From Candidatus Kuenenia stuttgartensis (GTDB taxonomy: Bacteria; Planctomycetota; Planctomycetia; Planctomycetales; Planctomycetaceae), in contig CAMAVB010000051.1 in the NCBI GenBank assembly GCA_945861465.1, forward strand, positions 1 through 36,483: a stretch of 36,483 nucleotides of DNA, written 5' to 3'. The first letter of the stretch is position 1, and each line of letters starts with the position of its first letter. Below the pieces are notes generated by a model. That model was not told the origin of the DNA and did no database searches. It saw only the letters and a list, made by a program, of their open reading frames with translations. A program made the translations under genes and the position numbers. Below are positions 1 through 8,256 of the stretch, piece by piece.

Positions 1-5
1 CTCCC

Positions 6-1178
6 ATGTCCACCACAATCGCCGCACTCTTTGCCACGTTGATCACCACGGGAATGACATCCGCCGTGTCGCATGACTTCACGATTGTGGGTGGAAGTAT
101 CGCCACCGTGATCTTTGCCGCATCGACAGTTGTTCGGCGAGACGCCAGCGTTTACCCGGTTTTTCTGATCGGGACGATCTCCATGGTTCTCATCGCCCTG
201 GTATCGTCGGAAGCAAATACGTCACCATTCCCGAGTACAATTCATGTTTTGTCCATGTACATGGCTCTCATTGGCCTGGCATTCTCTTCGAGGAATCTCT
301 CCAGTTTCTGTCAGCAACTGATGATGGGCACAAACGTGCTGCTGACAGGATGGGTTCTGTACCAGGGATATAATGCCGAACCACTGAAGGCGTGGCAAAT
401 TTCCAATCCGACCGGAGGTGCGAACGCTATGGCAGCCGAGATCAACATGACGCTGCCACTGATTCTCGCTCGCATCTACGCATCAACCGGACAGAAAAAG
501 CTGGCCTATATTCTCCTGATCTGTCTGAATTGTATTGCCGTCGTGCTCGTGATGTCACGAAATGGCGTGGCTGCGATGTTGATCATTTTGACCTTGTACT
601 TCCTGTTCAACCACAGGCGAATGGCGTTCCTGGTGGTTGGTATGATCATTGGAGTAGGCGCTTCAATGGACAACATTATTCAAAACTCAGTCATTCAGAC
701 TTTGCTCGTCAGACTCCGATTTGTCGGATATAACCCTGATACGCCTCGCTCTCTGATCTGGCGCGTGGCGTGGGATCATATCAAAACTCATCCCATGCTC
801 GGCGTGGGGCCGGGTGGCCCGAAAAAGGCCCTTGCTGTGATCGATATCTATCACGCCCACAACAATTTTGTGCAGGTGGCATTGGAGACCGGCATTCCGT
901 CCTGTGCCGTCTTTACGCTGCTGGTCATGCTGCTGCTGTGGCTGCCGGGGAAGACGATTCTCAGGAGTCGCGAATGTTTTGTACTCACACTCTCGATTCT
1001 GGCTTATCTGTCTTTTTCATGGACGGCCATGCCACTGACTTATCCTGGAATAACGCTGCTGTTGGCGGCGTGTGTGAATGAAGCACGCACAGCCATCCAA
1101 TTCGAGAATCGAATGACTTGGTCACGCCAACATTTTCAAAAGCCAGCGATACCACGCAGCACTGCGCGTGCGGCCTGA
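6..1178 (+). CDS. O-antigen ligase / Wzy-like polymerase, membrane protein
   Basis: This polytopic inner-membrane protein probably ligates or polymerises lipid-linked glycan repeat units. It has about ten hydrophobic segments. A loop near residues 283-287 reads HAHNN and is followed by an Ala-Leu-Glu-Thr-Gly stretch; this is the conserved His-x-His-Asn signature of the O-antigen ligase (Wzy_C, PF04932) family. The ATG at 6 is used, but no stop lies between it and the window edge, so the true start may be upstream and the 390 residues may be a 5'-truncated view. It heads a run of glycan genes on the same strand, which fits a surface polysaccharide role. Ligase and polymerase cannot be told apart from sequence alone. 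Confidence 0.8.
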   Translation: MSTTIAALFATLITTGMTSAVSHDFTIVGGSIATVIFAASTVVRRDASVYPVFLIGTISMVLIALVSSEANTSPFPSTIHVLSMYMALIGLAFSSRNLSSFCQQLMMGTNVLLTGWVLYQGYNAEPLKAWQISNPTGGANAMAAEINMTLPLILARIYASTGQKKLAYILLICLNCIAVVLVMSRNGVAAMLIILTLYFLFNHRRMAFLVVGMIIGVGASMDNIIQNSVIQTLLVRLRFVGYNPDTPRSLIWRVAWDHIKTHPMLGVGPGGPKKALAVIDIYHAHNNFVQVALETGIPSCAVFTLLVMLLLWLPGKTILRSRECFVLTLSILAYLSFSWTAMPLTYPGITLLLAACVNEARTAIQFENRMTWSRQHFQKPAIPRSTARAA

Positions 1179-1265
1179 CAATTGCTCTTGTCATAAATCA
1201 TGTAATTCGAGAGAACTATCCTGACAGGCATGTAACGCGATGTGTCACTTCAAGGAATGGATTCT

Positions 1266-1952
1266 ATGCTAGGCGCAATCCGGAAGTTCTGCCGGCATAT
1301 TGCATTGATAATCCTTCCTGACTCTGATCGGCTCCGATTCCTTGCCTACAAGCCAAAGTTCGAAGCATGGCGAAAGAAGCAAGTTGGAAAGCATCCGATC
1401 TTTGCTGACAGGACTGAGATGTACGATTTCATTAACCGTGAAATTATTGGCAACCAGCCAATGGTGTATCTGGAATTTGGAGTATTCAAGGGTGACAGCA
1501 TAAAATACTTCGGTGGTATCCATGGAAATGAAGAATCACAATTTGTGGGGTTCGACACGTTTGAAGGGCTTCCCGAGGACTGGCAGGATTTTTCCAGAAC
1601 CTTAAGCAGCAGGACCTTCAGCACAGACGGAAAGCCCCCTCTCACTGACGACAGACGCATTTCGTTTGTGAAAGGACTGTTTCAGCAGACTCTGCCGTCA
1701 TTCCTGGAACAATACTCGTCGTCGAAACAGTTGATCATCCATAATGACTCGGACCTTTACTCCGCGACCATGTACGTGCTGAGTCGCGCGAACGATATCA
1801 TTGTCCCAGGAACTATCATCATCTTTGATGAATTTTACAGCGCGATGCATGAGTTTCGCGCATTTGATGACTATTGCTCGTCGTATATGCGCAACTACGA
1901 AGTGATTGCAGCGCAGGAAGGGCACGGCAAAGTCGCTGTGAGAATGCTTTGA
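1266..1952 (+). CDS. TylF/MycF-like SAM-dependent methyltransferase
   Basis: This is a predicted cytoplasmic O-methyltransferase of 228 residues. Residues from about 69 read LEFGVFKGDS, a class I motif I for binding S-adenosylmethionine. The GFDTFEGLP stretch around 95-103 supplies the acidic residue after strand 2, and IHNDSDLYSATMY and IIIFDEF follow in the order seen in TylF-like sugar methyltransferases. The ATG at 1266 is preferred because AAGGA at 1252-1256 lies 9 nt upstream; GTG at 1242 and ATG at 1257 are weaker alternatives. The gene follows the ligase gene by 87 bp and probably methylates a sugar of the same polymer. The exact substrate is unknown. Confidence 0.75.
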   Translation: MLGAIRKFCRHIALIILPDSDRLRFLAYKPKFEAWRKKQVGKHPIFADRTEMYDFINREIIGNQPMVYLEFGVFKGDSIKYFGGIHGNEESQFVGFDTFEGLPEDWQDFSRTLSSRTFSTDGKPPLTDDRRISFVKGLFQQTLPSFLEQYSSSKQLIIHNDSDLYSATMYVLSRANDIIVPGTIIIFDEFYSAMHEFRAFDDYCSSYMRNYEVIAAQEGHGKVAVRML

Positions 1953-1982
1953 CCGTCGTAATCCTTGCTTGCTATCAGTTAT

Positions 1983-2184
1983 TTCAGGCCCAACGGGCCG
2001 GCTCTATGTCAGCCTGGGGCATCGCCCGAGGACGAACCCACAAGCGAATCAAAGAGCCCCAAAGGGGCGGCACTAACAGGAATATTCGGTTAGGACCGCC
2101 CCGTTGGGGCTATGTGAACATTGTTTTGCATGTAACCTGGGGCGTTGCCCCAGGCTGACATAGGACCAGCCCGTTGGGCCTGAA
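1983..2184. repeat. 200-bp nested-palindrome element, copy 1
   Basis: This fills most of the 316-bp gap before the glycosyltransferase gene. Its ends are inverted (TTCAGGCCCAACGGGCC at the left, GGGCCTGAA at the right). Inside are further inverted arms: AGCCTGGGGC with GCCCCAGGCT, and GAGCCCC with GGGGCT. A closely similar copy in the same orientation lies at 3512-3713 on the other side of the gene. It has no convincing coding content. Confidence 0.85.
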
Positions 2185-2268
2185 GACAGACCTTGGAAGA
2201 CTATTCAAAAAGATCGATGCTTTGGAAAGTCACGACACATAGAATTCAATGGGTCAGGGAAGTTGCCC

Positions 2269-3393
2269 ATGTTGCCGACAACCAGTCACTACGTTCTCTG
2301 CGTGAACGGATCACGCATCGTCAACAAACGCATGGCGATGTTTTTTGAAGGCATTCAGTCCAATGGACTGGGAATCCGGACATGGGCATTGCCGCGAGGC
2401 GCGTGGGTCCTGGATAAGTCTGAAAATCCAACCGTCCCTGCTCGCATCGGACGAATGTCCGTCGATATCGGACAGGTCAAGGGAGCCACGTTGTCGGCGG
2501 TCATGTGCTTTCACTGGATCGTGCTGCCGCTGGCCGTCGCAGTCGGATTCATTCGCCGCGTTCCCGTCCTTTACGATGAACACGACCACTACGAGATGAA
2601 TACGCTCGAAGGCAGTGGCTCACGGCTGAAGTGCTTTGTTTTCAGTTTGCTCGTACGCTCAATTCATCGCATTTGTCTCCCTTGGGTTTCGCTTGTCACA
2701 TGTATTCACATGGACAAGCAAACGCTGAAACGCCACCTGGAGCGATGGCAACCATCGGTACTGGAAATCCACAATTTCCCGGCGTCCGTCTGGCGTGAAT
2801 CCGGGCACACGCGTTCCCCGACGGGTAAACTTTGCTTCGTCTATATTGGTGGCGTCTACACCGAAAAAGGTGTTGGCGCAGCGGCGGAAGCGTTTCAACT
2901 GTTGCCGGAGCACGTTCAGAAGAATTCCGAACTGCATGTCTTCGGCGAAGGAGACGCGAATCTGATCCAGCGACTGCGGACAATGTCGGGGATTACGGTT
3001 CACAACGGTGTCACACCTGCGGAGTTTCAGAATTTCACCGCAACACACCGCTGCTGCGGACTGGCACTGCTCGCCAGCACACCACGTTACAAGCTGGTTG
3101 GAACCAATTGCACAAAGTTGTTCGAGTACCTGGCTCTGGGCTTGCCGGTGATTGGCACGCGGGTGGGAGAATTTCCAGAATGGATCGATGGTCGAAAGGT
3201 GGGATTGCTCATTGACGGCGATCTGAATTCTCTACAACTGGCAACACAGATGCAGAAGCTTGCTGAGGACACCGCACTCTTCGATCTGTGTTCCCGCAAC
3301 GCCATTGCGCTGATGTCCAGTGATGAGATGACATGGGAATATGAATGGAGCAGAATCCATGAGACCGGTATCATGAGTCGGAAGGCAGCGTGA
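2269..3393 (+). CDS. Glycosyltransferase family 4-like
   Basis: This protein probably adds a sugar during surface glycan assembly at the cytoplasmic face of the membrane. At 374 residues it has the usual length for a GT-B enzyme. The N-terminal half contains YDEHDHYE around residue 102. The C-terminal half contains GGVYTEKG near 195, which opens the second Rossmann domain, HVFGEGD, and FEYLALGLPVIG from 285, the donor-binding region typical of GT4. The ATG at 2269 is preferred over TTG at 2263 because AGGGA lies about 9 nt upstream. The gene is bracketed by two same-orientation copies of a 200-bp palindromic element, so it could have been gained, or could be lost, as a cassette. Donor and acceptor are unknown. 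Confidence 0.85.
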   Translation: MLPTTSHYVLCVNGSRIVNKRMAMFFEGIQSNGLGIRTWALPRGAWVLDKSENPTVPARIGRMSVDIGQVKGATLSAVMCFHWIVLPLAVAVGFIRRVPVLYDEHDHYEMNTLEGSGSRLKCFVFSLLVRSIHRICLPWVSLVTCIHMDKQTLKRHLERWQPSVLEIHNFPASVWRESGHTRSPTGKLCFVYIGGVYTEKGVGAAAEAFQLLPEHVQKNSELHVFGEGDANLIQRLRTMSGITVHNGVTPAEFQNFTATHRCCGLALLASTPRYKLVGTNCTKLFEYLALGLPVIGTRVGEFPEWIDGRKVGLLIDGDLNSLQLATQMQKLAEDTALFDLCSRNAIALMSSDEMTWEYEWSRIHETGIMSRKAA

Positions 3394-3417
3394 GCGGCAT
3401 GTCGAATGAAATGATTT

Positions 3418-3781
3418 ACAACAGAAGACACAGAGGTACACAGAGGAATCGCAAAGAGCTGACGCTACCCAATTCTATGCGCAGTTAACGAAACCGAGTC
3501 CACCGGGTGCATTCAGGCCCAATGGGCCGACGCTATGTCAGCCTGGGGCATCGCCCCAGGACGGAAATCCAGACGAGTTATTGAGCCCCAACGGGGCGGC
3601 ACTAAAAGGAAATGAAGTTAGGATCGCCCCGTTGGGGCTATATAAGATATTGTTTTACATGAAACCTGGGGCGTTGCCCCAGGCTGACATAGGGCCAGCC
3701 CCTTGGGCTTGAAAACGGATTTGCATGGCTAACTCCTTTTGCGATTCCTCTGTTTTCCTCCGTGTCCTCTGTGGTAAAAAA
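3418..3781. repeat. Composite repeat: CACAGAGG inverted arms around an inner palindrome
   Basis: The left arm (about 3418-3458) reads ACACAGAGGTACACAGAGGA and continues to ATCGCAAAG. The right arm (about 3737-3781) is its inverted counterpart, from CTTTTGCGATTCCTCTG to GTGTCCTCTGTGGT. Between them lies copy 2 of the 200-bp palindrome. Similar CACAGAGGACAC arms occur at 9103-9137 and 9450-9485. The 484-bp gap 3394-3877 holds only these repeats. Confidence 0.8.
3512..3713. repeat. 200-bp nested-palindrome element, copy 2
   Basis: This is the same element as 1983-2184, in the same orientation and of the same length. It again has TTCAGGCCCAA and GGGCTTGAA ends, the AGCCTGGGGC/GCCCCAGGCT arms and the GAGCCCCAACGGGGC hairpin. 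The long arms are conserved while the linkers vary, as expected when secondary structure is maintained. Confidence 0.85.
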
Positions 3782-3877
3782 TGTCTTACGACACGCTGGT
3801 CAATTGACAATCCTTGATATCGTGTGTCACTCGTCCCCGCTTTCCTGTTTCTGTCCTTCTGAACCGTCTGTCTACGC

Positions 3878-4858
3878 ATGTCTCAGCATCCAACACCCGT
3901 CTTCATCCTCGGCAGCGGTCGATCGGGCACGACGATCACCGCCTCGCTCTTGAGTCATCTGCCAGGCGTACAAATCGCAAAAGAGTCCGGGTACATCGCT
4001 CAGAACCTGGCCCTGCTGCAGGACATCACCAAACCGGAATCACTGAACCGGCTGATCGAAAAAACGAACTCGTGGCTGAAACAAAACCAATGGGAGAATC
4101 GCGCCAGCGTTGAAGACTTTCAGCGATTTTGCGGACAGAATGACATTCACGGTGCGAGCGCTTTTATACACTATATCTGGCAACTGGATTCTCCAAAGCC
4201 TTGGCATGAACTGTCTTTCATCGGAGATAATACGCCGCTCTACGTGATGTCAATACCTGCAATTCAGAAAATTATGCCAAGCGCACGCTTCATTCACATG
4301 GTTCGCGACCCTCGGGACGTCGTATGTTCGATCGTTAAAATGCGATTCGGAGCGGACGATCTTGTCGTTGCAGCTATGGAATGGCATTTATATGTGGGTT
4401 GCTGGATGATGGCCGAGCGGGTCGTGTCGGCAGACCGGCGGATGGAATGTCGCTACGAAGACCTCTGTACGGCACCCGAACCGACGTTTGCCGGTTTGGC
4501 AAGGTTTCTGAACCGCACCGAAGCGGACGCAGCCGCAGCGCTCGCACAGCATGCCGCGGGTGGATCAAAGTCCAAAACGGGATTTGAAAAGGTGGCAACC
4601 GCGTCGCACCACTCGCGTCTCACAGAACCATTGAGCCCCAACCGGGTCGCACGCTACAGGTCTGAACTGACGGCTGCTCAAATTCAAGCCGTTGAAGAGA
4701 TCGCGCAATACGGTATGCTGGCTTATGGCTATGAGCCAACAAAATGGCATGTGCATCCATTGCTGCGCGAGGACAGAATCAGCATCTGCAAGTCGATGAT
4801 GCGCGACATTTTCAACCGTTGCCTGAAACGCCTTCGGGGGTCGTGGGTGCCGAAGTGA
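3878..4858 (+). CDS. PAPS-dependent sulfotransferase family protein
   Basis: This protein is predicted to transfer sulfate from PAPS to a glycan or small-molecule hydroxyl. Residues 12-19, GSGRSGTT, form the 5'-phosphosulfate loop. MVRDPRDVV at 141-149 is the 3'-phosphate-binding motif of the Sulfotransfer families. The 326-residue length is typical. It sits inside the glycan cluster, which suggests a sulfated polymer. The 102-bp mobile repeat begins directly after its TGA stop, so the element lies flush with the 3' end without altering the protein. Confidence 0.85.
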   Translation: MSQHPTPVFILGSGRSGTTITASLLSHLPGVQIAKESGYIAQNLALLQDITKPESLNRLIEKTNSWLKQNQWENRASVEDFQRFCGQNDIHGASAFIHYIWQLDSPKPWHELSFIGDNTPLYVMSIPAIQKIMPSARFIHMVRDPRDVVCSIVKMRFGADDLVVAAMEWHLYVGCWMMAERVVSADRRMECRYEDLCTAPEPTFAGLARFLNRTEADAAAALAQHAAGGSKSKTGFEKVATASHHSRLTEPLSPNRVARYRSELTAAQIQAVEEIAQYGMLAYGYEPTKWHVHPLLREDRISICKSMMRDIFNRCLKRLRGSWVPK

Positions 4859-4965
4859 CTAAGTTCCGGCGCAGAAATAACTGTCGTCTTCCGGACGTGG
4901 AGCACGTTTTCAACGTGCTCGGCACGATGGAATCGTGCCCCACTGATTTCTGTCTCAGTCCTAAG
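4859..4965 (-). repeat. 102-bp palindromic element (family 1), copy A
   Basis: The element is flanked by CTAAGTTCC at 4859-4867 and again at 4961-4969, exactly 102 bp apart. Its ends are CCGGCGCAGAAATAA and, inverted, CTGAGACAGAAATCA. Internal hairpin arms are GAGCACGTT/AACGTGCTC and GGCACGATGG/ATCGTGCC. It is in the opposite orientation to the copies at 7039 and 35582. It lies between the sulfotransferase stop and the next gene. Confidence 0.85.
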
Positions 4966-5013
4966 TTCCTGGCCACAGCATCGTAACGCTCCATATCATG
5001 AGAGGATAGTTTT

Positions 5014-5973
5014 GTGAACAAAATCGGCAAGGCTTTGCTTCCTGTCTTTGACCTGCTTCTCGCTCCTTTGCTGATTCCTGCGGCCGTGCTGATGAGACTC
5101 CTGCGCCGAGCGGGTGCGCATAACATGCCGATGTGTCGCAGGATCCTCGCGGCAATCGGCGTCTTTCCTGTGACGAATCATTACTACGAGCCGTTGATCG
5201 ATTTCAGCCTGTTGTCCCGTCCGCTCGATCAACCGCGAAATCTGCCGGGCATTGATATGAATGTCGCAGAACAACTGAGCCTGTTGAAGGAATTTCAGTA
5301 CAGTGAAGAGCTCAGGCCCTTTACCGCTCCGAAAAGGGACGAATTGACGTACAGCTTCGGAAATGGATACTTCGATGCCGGCGACGCTGAGTTTCTGTAT
5401 AACCTTGTTCGTGTCAGGAAGCCAAAACGCGTCGTTGAAATCGGGAGCGGCAACTCAACACTCCTGGTCATCGAAGCGATTCGTAAAAATAAACGATCGC
5501 AGGCGAACTATGACTGCGAACACATCTGCATCGAGCCCTATGAAATGCCATGGCTCGAGCGATCCGGAGTGACCGTACGCCGCCAACTGGTTGAAGCAGT
5601 TGATAAGGCAGTGTTTCAACAACTCGCAGCGGGAGATCTGTTGTTCATCGATTCATCCCATGTCATTCGCCCTCAGGGCGACGTGCTTTGTGAGTTTCTT
5701 GAAATTCTGCCGATCCTGAAGAAAGGCGTGATCGTCCACATTCACGATATCTTCACGCCGCGCGATTATCCCAAAGCATGGGTTGTCGACAGGGTTCGAC
5801 TCTGGAACGAACAGTATTTGATGGAGGCATTGTTGAGCGGCAATCCACAGTGGAAGATCATTGGTGCCTTGAATTTCCTGTTTCACGAGCACCATGTGCA
5901 GCTAAAGGCCGCATGTCCTTTTCTGACCCAGGATCGCAATCCCGCCTCGTTCTATATCGAAAAGGCGATGTGA
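5014..5973 (+). CDS. Class I SAM-dependent methyltransferase (Methyltransf_24 type)
   Basis: This is a predicted methyltransferase of 319 residues. The N-terminus has a hydrophobic stretch (about residues 9-28) that may associate with the membrane. Then comes motif I, EIGSGNSTLL from residue 142, and LLFIDSSHV around 210-217, where the Asp is the usual post-motif acidic residue. HIHDIF follows, as in Methyltransf_24 proteins. GTG at 5014 is chosen because AGAGGA at 5001-5006 is well spaced. It follows the family 1 element and continues the glycan cluster. The substrate is unknown. Confidence 0.75.
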   Translation: MNKIGKALLPVFDLLLAPLLIPAAVLMRLLRRAGAHNMPMCRRILAAIGVFPVTNHYYEPLIDFSLLSRPLDQPRNLPGIDMNVAEQLSLLKEFQYSEELRPFTAPKRDELTYSFGNGYFDAGDAEFLYNLVRVRKPKRVVEIGSGNSTLLVIEAIRKNKRSQANYDCEHICIEPYEMPWLERSGVTVRRQLVEAVDKAVFQQLAAGDLLFIDSSHVIRPQGDVLCEFLEILPILKKGVIVHIHDIFTPRDYPKAWVVDRVRLWNEQYLMEALLSGNPQWKIIGALNFLFHEHHVQLKAACPFLTQDRNPASFYIEKAM

Positions 5974-6073
5974 ACTCCCAAAGTGGGCCTTGCTGACATT
6001 GACGGCGCGTGATGCCAACTGCGAGACTGGGAAAGCAGAATTGCACTTGGTGCTCAGTCAAACGTCTTTCGAC

Positions 6074-6138
6074 GTGTGCCACTGGCTCTGCCAGCGCTTC
6101 CTGCAGATGGGGAGCACTGGCAAAGCCAGTGGCACACA
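6074..6138. repeat. Intergenic inverted repeat
   Basis: GTGTGCCACTGGCTCTGCCAG pairs with CTGGCAAAGCCAGTGGCACAC across a short spacer, giving a stem of about 20 bp in the 291-bp gap upstream of the FkbH-like gene. No poly-T run follows it, so it is a dispersed repeat rather than a clear terminator. Confidence 0.75.
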
Positions 6139-6264
6139 ACCCATCAATAAATGCGTGACAAAGCACTGGGCGACGTGCAAAGCAACTTCTGCTTGACCAG
6201 ATTTTCGAAAGCACCTAAGGTTCGCCGTGTGGAATGAAGTGCGAAGTTCGCAAAGGAGTGTGCG

Positions 6265-8256
6265 GTGTTTCAAGTGACGTGGCAGGATGCCACCTCGTGG
6301 AAGCGGCAAGGAGGCGATGAGTCTCTGCCAGCCCCGCCGCCAGATCCAACCGTGACAGCAGTCGGCCTGTTGTGTTGGGAAGAACACTGCGTCGAATGTT
6401 CGATGCCGCAATGTTATGCGACGTGTTCCCTGTTCGTCGCACGCCCGGATCGGAAGTGCGCTCGGTTCGTGTATGGCATCATGCCAAACAGACAAGTGCA
6501 TGGTTTATTCCGATTTGGTGCGGACATCCGATTTCGACGCTGGGCAAAACTGCAGACCGCCTGGCCTGCACGATTGGCGATGCTCGGTACTGGCACTATT
6601 CGGACCCAGACCGCGCTGATGGACTGGACAGAGAAAGTAGTCAGCAATACGGCGAGAGTTTTTCGCCGGTTGTCACCGAAACGACGTCTCAATGGAGCGT
6701 TTACGCTGGCACGTCGCAAGCTGCTTGAGAATCAGTCGGCGTTGCTATCACAGCGTGAGTCAAATCCCCACGCCTTTTTCATAAAATGCTTCTCCAGCGA
6801 ATCGACGGCCTTTCGCATCCAACTGGAACTCGCGACCGATGTGCCCGTGTTTCGCACCAGCCTGCAGATTGAGCCGGGCTGGAATGAACATTATCTCGAC
6901 GCCGCAGAACTGATCGCCCTGGCGGCTGAAAAGCCCGGCATCCTGCGCCTGTCGATCGAAAATGACCGCGAAGTGCGGCTCGTCTTTACGTGGCTGGATT
7001 TTGTGTGCCTGAGTCACGGACTCAGTTCGATCCCGCAACTGAGCAATGGAGCAGAGATATGTGGGGCACGATTCCATCGTGCCGAGCACGTTCAAAACGT
7101 GCTCCACGTCCGGAAGCCGACAGCTATTTCTGCGCCGGTCCTTAACGGTACCGCAAAGCCATCGACTGAGATTCCGAACCATCCTGCCCCGGCCGCGAAA
7201 ATCAAATGTGTGGCGTGGGATCTGGACAACACACTTTGGCACGGCGTGATCGGCGACGCAGGTGCCGCTGGTGTGACTGCGAACGATGACATGATCGGTC
7301 TGATTAAAAGACTGGATGAACGTGGCATTCTGCAGACAATTGTCAGCAAGAATCATTACGACACAGCCTGGCCAAAAATCGAACAACTGGGGCTTGCTGA
7401 CTACTTTCTGTATCCCGCAATTCACTGGGGGCCAAAGAGTCGCAGTGTCCAGCAGATTGCGGACGAACTGAATATCAACGTCGATACACTTGCCGTGATC
7501 GACGATTCACCGTTCGAACGGCGTGAAATCACCAACCTTCTGCCTCAGGTCCGCGTCTTCGACCCCGCGGTCGGTGCATCGCTTATGGATGACACGGCGT
7601 TTGATGTTCCAGTGAGCGACGAATCACGCGGGCGACGCTTGAGTTACCGTACGGAAGCCATGCGGAAACGCATCCATCAATCGTGGCGCGGCGATTATGC
7701 TGAGTTCCTCAGGAGTTGCCACATGGTGCTGCAGATTCGGCATCCGCAGTCGTCAGACTATTCTCGTTGTATCGAACTGTTGCAGCGAAGTAATCAGTTT
7801 AATCTTTCTGGTCGCAGTTATCTGGCAGACGACTTTCATGGACTGTTGCAGTCCGAGCAGCACGACTGTTTCTGCTTCGAAGTCGCTGATGACTTCGGCG
7901 GCTACGGGATTGTGGGTTTCGCTGCATTTGAAACATCCGACGATGGGCCGTATCTGGTTGATTTTGTGCTCTCATGCCGCGTCGCTCAGAAAATGGTCGA
8001 GGCCACTTTTCTGAAATGGTACGCAGCACGGCAGCAGCATATCGGATATCAGCAACTCCGAGCCCGATTGCGAGTCACCTCACGCAACGCACCGCTTCGC
8101 GACGTCTTGAAACAATTGGGATTTGTCGGTCTGACCTCCGAAGACGATCGACAGCTGCTGGAACTTCAATTTGAGGAAGTCGTCGTTATCCCCGACGTGT
8201 TTACAATTGACGATCAGACTGAAATCGGAAATCCGTATGAGAAAGTGGCGGCATGA
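6265..8256 (+). CDS. FkbH-like HAD-IIIC / GNAT protein with an in-frame repeat insertion
   Basis: FkbH proteins load a glyceryl unit from 1,3-bisphosphoglycerate onto carrier proteins, and relatives act in glycan and secondary-metabolite loci. The HAD phosphatase motif is WDLDNTLWHGVIGD, with catalytic Asp319 and Asp321. VIDDSPFER follows, and then a GNAT-like C-terminal half (about 480-645). Residues 259-292 are encoded by the family 1 palindromic element, just before the HAD domain. GTG at 6265 has AAAGGAG at 6252-6258, but the first 120 or so residues are Arg/Trp/Cys-rich and unlike the rest. Another frame (6372-6728) reads well there, so the true N-terminus or an old frameshift is unresolved. 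The stop overlaps the next start (ATGA). Confidence 0.8.
   Translation: MFQVTWQDATSWKRQGGDESLPAPPPDPTVTAVGLLCWEEHCVECSMPQCYATCSLFVARPDRKCARFVYGIMPNRQVHGLFRFGADIRFRRWAKLQTAWPARLAMLGTGTIRTQTALMDWTEKVVSNTARVFRRLSPKRRLNGAFTLARRKLLENQSALLSQRESNPHAFFIKCFSSESTAFRIQLELATDVPVFRTSLQIEPGWNEHYLDAAELIALAAEKPGILRLSIENDREVRLVFTWLDFVCLSHGLSSIPQLSNGAEICGARFHRAEHVQNVLHVRKPTAISAPVLNGTAKPSTEIPNHPAPAAKIKCVAWDLDNTLWHGVIGDAGAAGVTANDDMIGLIKRLDERGILQTIVSKNHYDTAWPKIEQLGLADYFLYPAIHWGPKSRSVQQIADELNINVDTLAVIDDSPFERREITNLLPQVRVFDPAVGASLMDDTAFDVPVSDESRGRRLSYRTEAMRKRIHQSWRGDYAEFLRSCHMVLQIRHPQSSDYSRCIELLQRSNQFNLSGRSYLADDFHGLLQSEQHDCFCFEVADDFGGYGIVGFAAFETSDDGPYLVDFVLSCRVAQKMVEATFLKWYAARQQHIGYQQLRARLRVTSRNAPLRDVLKQLGFVGLTSEDDRQLLELQFEEVVVIPDVFTIDDQTEIGNPYEKVAA
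7039..7145 (+). repeat. 102-bp palindromic element (family 1), copy B, inside the FkbH-like gene
   Basis: From GTGGGGCACG to GCGCCGGTC the sequence closely matches the copy at 35582, without gaps. The right flank is CTTAA at 7141; the position 102 bp upstream reads CTGAG, a plausible decayed duplicate. The left terminus is eroded (AGCAGAGATATG instead of ACAGAAATAAG), so this copy looks old. It adds 34 codons without a frameshift. Confidence 0.8.

Noticed and set aside
1874-2158. Open frame of 94 codons over the first 200-bp palindrome
   Set aside because: It begins inside the methyltransferase gene in another frame and continues through the repeat. The AQRAG-SMSAWG type of translation is just the palindrome read as protein.
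6760-7425. 221-codon minus-strand frame opposite the FkbH-like gene
   Set aside because: It is antisense to a gene with clear catalytic motifs. Its length is helped by the family 1 element, which is open on the minus strand.
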